Shown here: piece after piece, positions 56,885-64,000 of the stretch
Numbering within the stretch: the stretch's first letter is position 1
How the letters are laid out: every line of letters begins with the position of its first letter
NCBI RefSeq assembly: GCF_947507565.1
Contig: NC_089176.1
Span: 1,178,001-1,242,000, forward strand
Source of the DNA: Oscarella lobularis
Lineage: Eukaryota > Porifera > Homoscleromorpha > Homosclerophorida > Oscarellidae
Length of the DNA stretch: 64,000 bases
Direction of reading: 5' to 3'
Translations under genes and position numbers: made by a program
Notes under the pieces: generated by a model
Told to the model about the DNA's origin: nothing
Seen by the model: only the letters and a program-made list of their open reading frames with translations
The model's database searches: none

Positions 56885-59008
56885 ATGAAGGAACTGCTGA
56901 AAGTTTTGTGCGCTTTGCTATTTGTCTGTTCCTGGTAACCAAAATTTTGTATACTGCATCTATAGCATTTAGCGTTTCCTTTATAGGAACCTTTCTGTTG
57001 CGCGAGAGCGACCGGGAATATCTGTTGAAAAAGGCGATCTGATTGTCGAATCTGCTGCCAGCACGAACCTCGTGCTTCGGCCTGGAGCGGGGGGCACCGT
57101 TCTCTTGGGTAAAACACCCCTCAATAGTCGCGGAATCAAAGGAGAAAAGGTCGTCGATAGTTGAATTTGAGAAAGCGCTTTAGAATTTTTTTCTGCAGGG
57201 CGACGTCGGCACTCCTGGCGTGAACGGTTCGACGGGAACGCCGGGACAACGCGGAGACAAAGGCGGTAGTGGAAGCAAAGGAGAAAAGGGAATCGACGGC
57301 GATTCTGGTAAACTGCGTATTTTTCTAAAATAATTATTTAGTAGGTTATTTTAGGAAGCAAAGGCGACAAGGGAGACAAAGGAGAACAAGGGATAACTGG
57401 GGCGGCCGGTCTAAAAGGCGTAGCCGGAATCGTGGGGCCAAGAGGCGACAAGGGCTCGAAGGGAGCTGCAGGAATAAATGGAAGCAGCGGCTCAAAGGGC
57501 AGCAAAGGAGACACCGGAGCTATTGGTCCGCTGGGACCCCAAGGACTCCAAGGGCCGCAAGGGTCACAAGGATCGCAAGGACAAAAAGGCGAGAAGGGTT
57601 CACCTGGCTTGACAGCCGACGTAAAAGCGCAAATAAACAGCCTAAATAAAACGGTACAGTTGTGCGACCTAATATCAGTTCGTCTTATACGCAGTGAATG
57701 CATCTCTTATAGATTTCACTCTTTATTGCAAACGCTTTTGCGCAACTGACTACTCGTGTTGCAAAGCTGGAAAAACTCGTTGCCAATAAACCGCCCGAGT
57801 GGGTCACGCCCGCCGGTTCCCTAACTACCGTCGAAGAAAAAGAATTTGGGACCGTCGACGTAAAAGCCGTCGACCCTGTCAGTAAAGCTTTCTGTGATAA
57901 GATCGGATTTCTCCGCATTCTTCTCTCTGTAGGAAAACGAAGGACTTAATTATACGCTTGCGAAATTTCAAAAACTTCCGACTGGATTTACGTTGGATCC
58001 TGTAAAGGGGACGATTGCCGGCACGGCCCCTGACGTCAGCAAGGATACGAATTATGACTTCTCAATTCGAGCCACCGACATTCACGGAGCTTTCACCGAT
58101 CGAAAGTTCACCATTTTGATATCCGATGTTCCTTACGTTGCAGGAAGTAAGAAGTTTGTGTCCAGCGGATTGACCATTCAGTTCGTGGTACCCGATGGCG
58201 TGCCCTCTTCTCGGCATCCGCTCACCATTAAAATGTGGGGCGCTGGCGGCGGAAAAGGCGCGGAAAATACGCGCGGTGGAGGCGGCGGATTTTCGAGAAT
58301 AAGCATGACGTCTGGAGTTAAAGCAGGTGAGGAAATCGCACAGAGGAAACGTAGACCCTTCGGCTTTTTATAGGTGACACGCTGCTCGTCACCGTTGGCG
58401 TCAAGGGATCCAACGGCGCATCGCGTTGCGGCGGCGGAGGCGGAGGCGGTTCGTGCGTCAGACGAAATTCGGATAATTTTCTCATAGTTGCAGCCGGTGG
58501 CGGTGCCGGAGGTGCCGGAGCTCAGAGTGGGGAGGGAGGCGTCGGCGGTGGTCTTACAGGTGGAAAGGGCAATACGGACGGTTGCACTGGAAATCAAGGC
58601 GGTAGCGGAGCAACGCAGAACGGTCCCGGCTCTGGGGGTAACAGCGGGCGCGGATATTCGAGGGGACAGTCGGGGCAAGGACAGAACGGCGGTCACGGTG
58701 GAGGTTCTTCGCAGATTGCCGGAGGAGCCGGTGGTGGATTCGGATGCGGACGAGGCGGCACGTCCGGCTGCGTTAACGGCGATGGAGGCGGCGGGGGCGG
58801 GGGCGGCGGGCTCTACGGCGGCGGCGGCGGCGGTGGAGGATGCCACGGGAGCGGCGGTGGAGGTGGGTCGGGCTTTTTTGCCAGCAGCCTCGGCACGGGA
58901 ACGACGGCCTCGGGATCGGGAGGAAGCGCGGGAGGACGCGGCGACAGCGACTACACGGGGAGCTACGGAAATTGGGGGAACGATGGGTACGTTATTATTT
59001 CGTGGTAA
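56885..59008 (+). CDS. Short collagen with He_PIG and glycine-rich C-terminal domains
   Basis: The signal peptide MKELLKVLCALLFVCS is split by an intron (TCCTG|GTAACC). A non-collagenous stretch is followed by Gly-X-Y repeats across three exons (GDVGTPGVNGSTGTPGQRGD ... GSKGEKGIDGDSG ... GPQGLQGPQGSQGSQGQKG). A short coiled region (LVTRVAKLEKLVANK) follows. The He_PIG/cadherin-like module is LPTGFTLDPVKGTIAGTAPD, then NYDFSIRATDIHG. The end is a glycine-rich domain with GAGGGKGAENTRGGGGG and FLIVAAGGGAGGAGA, finishing NDGYVIISW. The glycine-rich fold is like that in ALK/LTK-type and bacterial-type proteins. Together it looks like a secreted matrix protein that trimerises through its collagen and coiled parts. 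The arrangement is unusual. Confidence 0.85.
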
Positions 59009-59814
59009 GAGGCCGACCTATTTCTTCTCGCGCGTGCCATTTCAACTTTTCAGCATTGCTATCTCCGTTCCGTTTTTTGTAATAGCTTCACCGCTCTGTT
59101 TTAGTTGAAAGTGTTTCTCTTTGTGAAGGACAGTATCTAGGCATGTGAAGTACAGTTCTCGCTACAACACGAAGTTTTTGACCACCATAGCAATAGTACC
59201 ACTTGGGACTATCTACGATGTGGTCCCTAAGGTATACGTAGAAGACGCAACGATCAGGCTTGTTGTGTTGTGGTCGGGTTTGGGAGATGAAAGCGACCGA
59301 CGTATCCGTTTCGGCGACGCACAATGCTATTGGAATCGTAAGCTATGGACAGTAGGCCGTCGCGGGCCACTTCAACTTGCTAGTATTGCTGCTATCTTCT
59401 AAGTGTTTTGCTCTTTGAAGGGACAGTATTTAGACATGTGAAGTACAGTTCTGACCTGTGTGCAAGGCTTCGTTTGTGTGTGAATACAAGTACAACGGAG
59501 AGAGAGCACAGTCGTAATCAGGAGAACAACACGTCTAAGTATCCGGATATAATATCTAGAATTCCCAAGGTAGCAAAAACGTGAAGAAGAAGAAGAATTT
59601 TTCAGGTTTTAAACGAAAGTGTGAAATGTTGTATTATCGATACGGAATCGGTTGCGTAGGGCAAGGAAACGAGTCAAATTTTACCTTTTCAAATTTGAGT
59701 ACTCGAAGACCAAAATACAAGTCTGTCTATTTGCTTTTGACTTAATTTTTCTAAACGGAGAAGTGAGAGAATGCATTGTCAAGTCACTTGACTTCATTTG
59801 TCCTCTTTTTAGTC
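59009..59814. other. Repetitive spacer with 3' flank duplicates
   Basis: Two copies of a 3'-flank motif (GGACAGTAT.TAG.CATGTGAAGTACAG) lie at about 59129-59156 and 59421-59448, and a third follows the paralogue at about 63112-63139. Between the first two, 59200-59345 resembles the repetitive block at 60480-60640, and a short inverted piece (59170-59200) matches the ligase remnant SYYCYG. The region looks assembled from duplicated and inverted pieces; no gene is supported. Confidence 0.55.
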
Positions 59815-60930
<1,116 letters not shown>

Positions 60931-61162
60931 CGTCTGTCCTCTTTCTTCCCCTGCCTTTTTTATCATTCTACCGTTTAAATCCGATCAAGTCTGACGTACG
61001 TGGGTTAATCGGTTTAGTGAGATAGCAACTTGAAAAGTCGCCGTGCCGCCGTATCATTTGATTCAAGTTTAGGTCCTAGGCCTGTATATAGTCTGTCTGT
61101 CTGTGTCTGTCCACGGAGTAGCAGATACTAACCTGTAAGACTTTTTGGTGTCAGGCGAGAAG

Positions 61163-63005
61163 ATGGTTTCTTTTGGCGTGACTCGTTTTCTCTGCTTTGC
61201 CGTGATTGTGGCTTTGGCAAGCGGGATGATCCTTTTGCCTTCGGACAAAGACCAAGAAAGCACTTCGCTTTCCGAGGAGACTCCAATAAGCAAAAAGTGG
61301 CGCACATCTTTGGAAAAGTCACTGTGTTCAAACAAACTGGAAAACGTGCGTGACAAAGTGTGCGATTTGGAGATAACAGGTACTCGTGGTTATATACGCA
61401 GCTCAGTGTCACTGACTTTAGTTTAATTAATTAACTGCGTGCATGTCAGGGGTCTTGATGTTCGACTACGTAAAGGCTGTGCCGGTGTATTGCAACGGCA
61501 TTCAGTGGCTGTCTTTGCCTGATGAAAGCGGAACTAGGCCCCTAGGAAGCAGTCCCGACAATCCCGGAAAGTCGTGCGGCCATATCAAAGAAAACGTGAT
61601 AAATGCTCAAAGCGGCATTTACTGGATTCATCCAGATCCGCCGCGGTCCGCTTACAAAAGCCCGTTTCAGGTAAAACGATACCGTATGATCATACGGTTC
61701 TGTATCTTGCGGTAGCGGGACATATAGCTGGCATGAATAGATTTACTGTGAAATGAGCATCGATGGCGGCGTTGCAAATCAACCGCCCGAGTGGATCACG
61801 CCTGCTGGTTCCTTACTAACCGTTGAAGAAAGAAAATTTGGGACTGTCGACGTAAAAGCCACCGATCCTGTTAGTAAAACGTTCTGTGATGAGATCGGAT
61901 TTCTCCGCATTCTCCCTTCTTTAGGAAAACAAAGGACTTTATTATGTGCTTCCGAAATCTCAGAAACTTCCGACTGGATTTAAATTAGATCCTGCAAAGG
62001 GAACAATTTTCGGCACGGCCGCCGACGTCAGCGAGAATACGAATTATGACTTCTCGATTCAAGCCACCGATATTCACGGAGCTATCACCGATCGAAAGTT
62101 CAGTATTTTGATCACCACTCCTTACGTTGCAGGAAATAAAAAGTTCGTGTCCAGCGGATCGACCGTTCAGTTCGTGGTACCCAATGGCGTGCCCTCTCAC
62201 CAATATCCGCTCACCATTAAAATTTGGGGCGCCGGTGGCGGAACAGGTGCGGAAAGTACGCGCGGTGGAGGCGGCGGCTTTTCAAAAATAAGTATGACGT
62301 CGGGAGTTACAGCAGGTAAGGAAATCACGCAGAGGAAACGTAAGCATTTCAGCTTTTTATGTAGGCGACACGCTGCTTGTCACCGTTGGCGTCAAAGGAT
62401 CCAACGGCGTGTCGCGTTGCGGTGGCGGAGGCGGAGGCGGTTCGTGCGTCAGACGAAACTCTGATAATTTTCTTATAGTTGCAGCCGGTGGCGGCGCCGG
62501 AGGTGCCGGAGCTCATGTGCAGAGCGGCGAAGGAGGAGTCGGCGGTGGTCTTACAGGTGGAAAGGGCAGCACGGACGGTTGCACTGGAAACCAAGGCGGT
62601 AGCGGTGGAACGCAGAACGGTCCCGGTTCTGGGGGTGACAGCGGGCGCGGATATTCGAGGGGACAGTCGGGGCAAGGACAGAACGGCGGTCACGGTGGAG
62701 GTTTTTCGGAGATTGCCGGAGGAGCTGCTGGTGGATTCGGATGCGGACGAGGCGGCACGTCCGGCTGCGTTAACGGCGATGGAGGCGGCGGGGGCGGGGG
62801 CGGCGGGCTCTACGGCGGCGGCGGCGGCGGTGGAGGATGCCACGGGAGCGGCGGTGGAGGTGGGTCGGGCTTTTTTGCCAGCAGCTTCGGCACGGGAACG
62901 ACGGCCTCGGGATCGGGAGGAAGCGCGGGAGGACGCGGTGATAGCGACTACACGGGGAGCTACGGAAATTGGGGGAACGATGGGTACGTTGTTATTTCGT
63001 GGTAG
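61163..63005 (+). CDS. Secreted matrix protein with collagen-C/fibrinogen-like, He_PIG and glycine-rich domains
   Basis: The signal peptide is MVSFGVTRFLCFAVIVALAS. A unique N-terminal part follows with two or more Cys. The next exon has CGHIKENVINAQSGIYWIHP and, after an intron, the CEMSIDGG turn, a pattern like the start of fibrinogen-like or fibrillar-collagen C-terminal modules (SGVYWIDP ... YCDM..DGG). From PPEWITPAGSLLTVEE onward the gene is a close copy of the collagen gene at 57790-59008. The He_PIG module (KLDPAKGTIFGTAADVS) and the glycine-rich domain ending NDGYVVISW are shared. Collagen repeats are absent here. Introns in the shared part are also similar. Confidence 0.8.
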
Positions 63006-63450
63006 TAGGCCGACCTATTTCTTCTCGCGGGCCACTATAACTTGCTGCTATCTTCTTTCTTGGTGTTGGTTTTACTGCTCTGTTTTAGTATAAAGTGTTT
63101 TGCTCTTTGAAAGGACAGTATTTAGGCATGTGAAGTACAGTTCTGACCTGTGCATCTCATTTCTCCTCCACGGACTAAGGTGCGTGTAAAACATTTGCTG
63201 CAGACCTTGAATTTAACATCACGTGGGGTCTCGTTAAGTATTTTGCCAATTTTTTTGCTAGGTTTTGCACTAATTTGTTGGCACTTCTGACTTCCGAGGT
63301 ATCCACGGTGCAGTACCCAAAAAGTATTTTTACAACATTTCATTGTGCAACATCAAAATTGCCGCCTCTCGTTGTTTGGAAGAACGACGCTGAGGAGACG
63401 TCATGACGCGCACGCGAGTTGTTTTTACGACAGCGTTTTACGATTAACAT
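63006..63450. other. Intergenic with 3'-flank motif copy
   Basis: This contains the third copy of the 3'-flank motif (63112-63139). Otherwise nothing is recognised; short ORFs here have no family match. Confidence 0.45.
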
Positions 63451-64000
63451 TTATTCAGATACAAAAAAATACATACACTCGCTATCGGACTCGTTCTGCC
63501 CTTCTATCTTCGGAGCCCCTCGCGCCACGCTTCCGTGCACCTAAAAAAAAAGAGTTAGTCACTGCCAAATAATCGTCGTACGTACCTGTTTTGTTGCGTC
63601 CGTATTAGCGTTATCCAGGCTACACCGCGTGGAGGTTCGGACGCTTCGTAGCCCAGGGAAGTCTTCGCAAAGCGATGACTCCCTTCCAAAAAGTTTCGGG
63701 TGAGTTGCTGCTTCATCGGCCCCCTCAATCAGTATCCGCCTGGACGAGTAGTCGGTCCCTAATACCGAGTCCCCCGGCGCGACGATACCTGACCGCATTG
63801 GTAAGCACAAGGCTAAGAACCAGGGCTTCTGAGTTGGAGAACGGCCGACCACTGTTTGTAGAGGCCGACAAGAAAGACAGTGCAATGCCGAATTGACTTC
63901 ACCTGAGCCGGATCATCCTCCGTCTAATCGTGCCGTCGGGTGAGAAAAGTGCCGGCAACCAGACCGTTTTTGAACACCCCCTCCAAGCCGTAACCGCTCG
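63451..64000 (-). CDS. 3' end of an unrecognised multi-exon gene (runs off right edge)
   Basis: Reading right to left with GT-AG joins gives four pieces. Exon pieces are WRGCSKTVWLPALFSPDGTI; GRPFSNSEALVLSLVLTNAV; RILIEGADEAATHPKLFGRE; and, after donor CAG|GTACGT, a last exon VHGSVARGAPKIEGQNESDS ending FFVSE and TAA. Phases agree at each join (for example GTC AG|G CGG). An AATAAA signal overlaps the stop codon (63450-63455). I cannot name the family from this tail. The 5' part lies beyond the window. Confidence 0.5.

Noticed and set aside
58178-59108. Ala-rich and Val/Glu-rich ORFs over the glycine-rich exons (also at 62349-63093)
   Set aside because: They are alternate-frame readings of GGC-rich sequence. 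The glycine-rich frame continues from upstream exons and has the expected terminus.
63559-63885. A 108-codon minus ORF read straight through
   Set aside because: It mixes exon and intron of the right-edge gene. The spliced reading with matching phases is preferred.

Overview
This window is nuclear DNA of an early-branching animal, most likely a sponge; a homoscleromorph such as Oscarella or Corticium is my inference. Genes are packed closely on both strands. Introns are mostly 45-120 bp. Animal-type genes are present: MRTF with three RPEL motifs and a SAP domain, collagen, EMI and thrombospondin-1 domains, DALRD3, TANGO6, IFT56, ARPC1 and histone H3.3. A cellular RNA-dependent RNA polymerase of the eukaryotic silencing type is also present; vertebrates and insects lack this gene.

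Region 1 (1-15,600) is an unstable accessory island. An ancestral unit held RdRP (minus), two P-loop AAA_28-like ATPases (plus), an MFS transporter (minus) and a Fic-domain protein (minus). It was duplicated in tandem (about 561-9590 and 9591-13,815) and then decayed unequally. The left copy keeps RdRP, both ATPases and MFS but has a broken Fic gene. The right copy keeps the second ATPase, MFS and Fic but has only fragments of RdRP and the first ATPase. An apparently intact CR1/L2-like LINE with an N-terminal 2A peptide and a PHD finger lies inside an inverted-repeat DNA element just upstream of the left MFS gene. A third Fic gene at the right edge is cut by a deleted hAT transposon with an 8-bp target duplication.

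Region 2 (15,800-26,000) holds housekeeping genes: TANGO6, RPL3, two small type I membrane proteins and DALRD3. Region 3 (26,000-33,400) is a second tandem duplication. Each unit carries an EMI-TSP1-TSP1-transmembrane gene and an unrecognised ~400-residue protein, plus DALRD3 5' sequence (the real 5' end in the left unit, a partial copy in the right). A 1.3-kb foldback element with ~480-bp inverted arms and a TA target duplication sits in the right unit; the left unit shows the empty site.

Region 4 (33,800-55,900) holds FAD synthase, a small predicted gene, an ankyrin-SAM-TIR protein, syntaxin-8, MRTF, histone H3.3, an unrecognised coiled-coil gene, IFT56, ARPC1, mu-crystallin/ketimine reductase, a NEURL2-like NHR-SOCS protein and LYRM1. 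Several are divergent pairs with short shared promoters. Region 5 (55,900-64,000) holds a small secreted cysteine-rich gene, two paralogous matrix genes (collagen or collagen-C-like N-termini joined to a shared He_PIG and glycine-rich C-terminus), scrambled DNA ligase I remnants, and the 3' end of an unrecognised gene at the right edge.

Exon joins were read by eye from GT-AG signals and family similarity, so multi-exon coordinates give the outer limits of the coding region.
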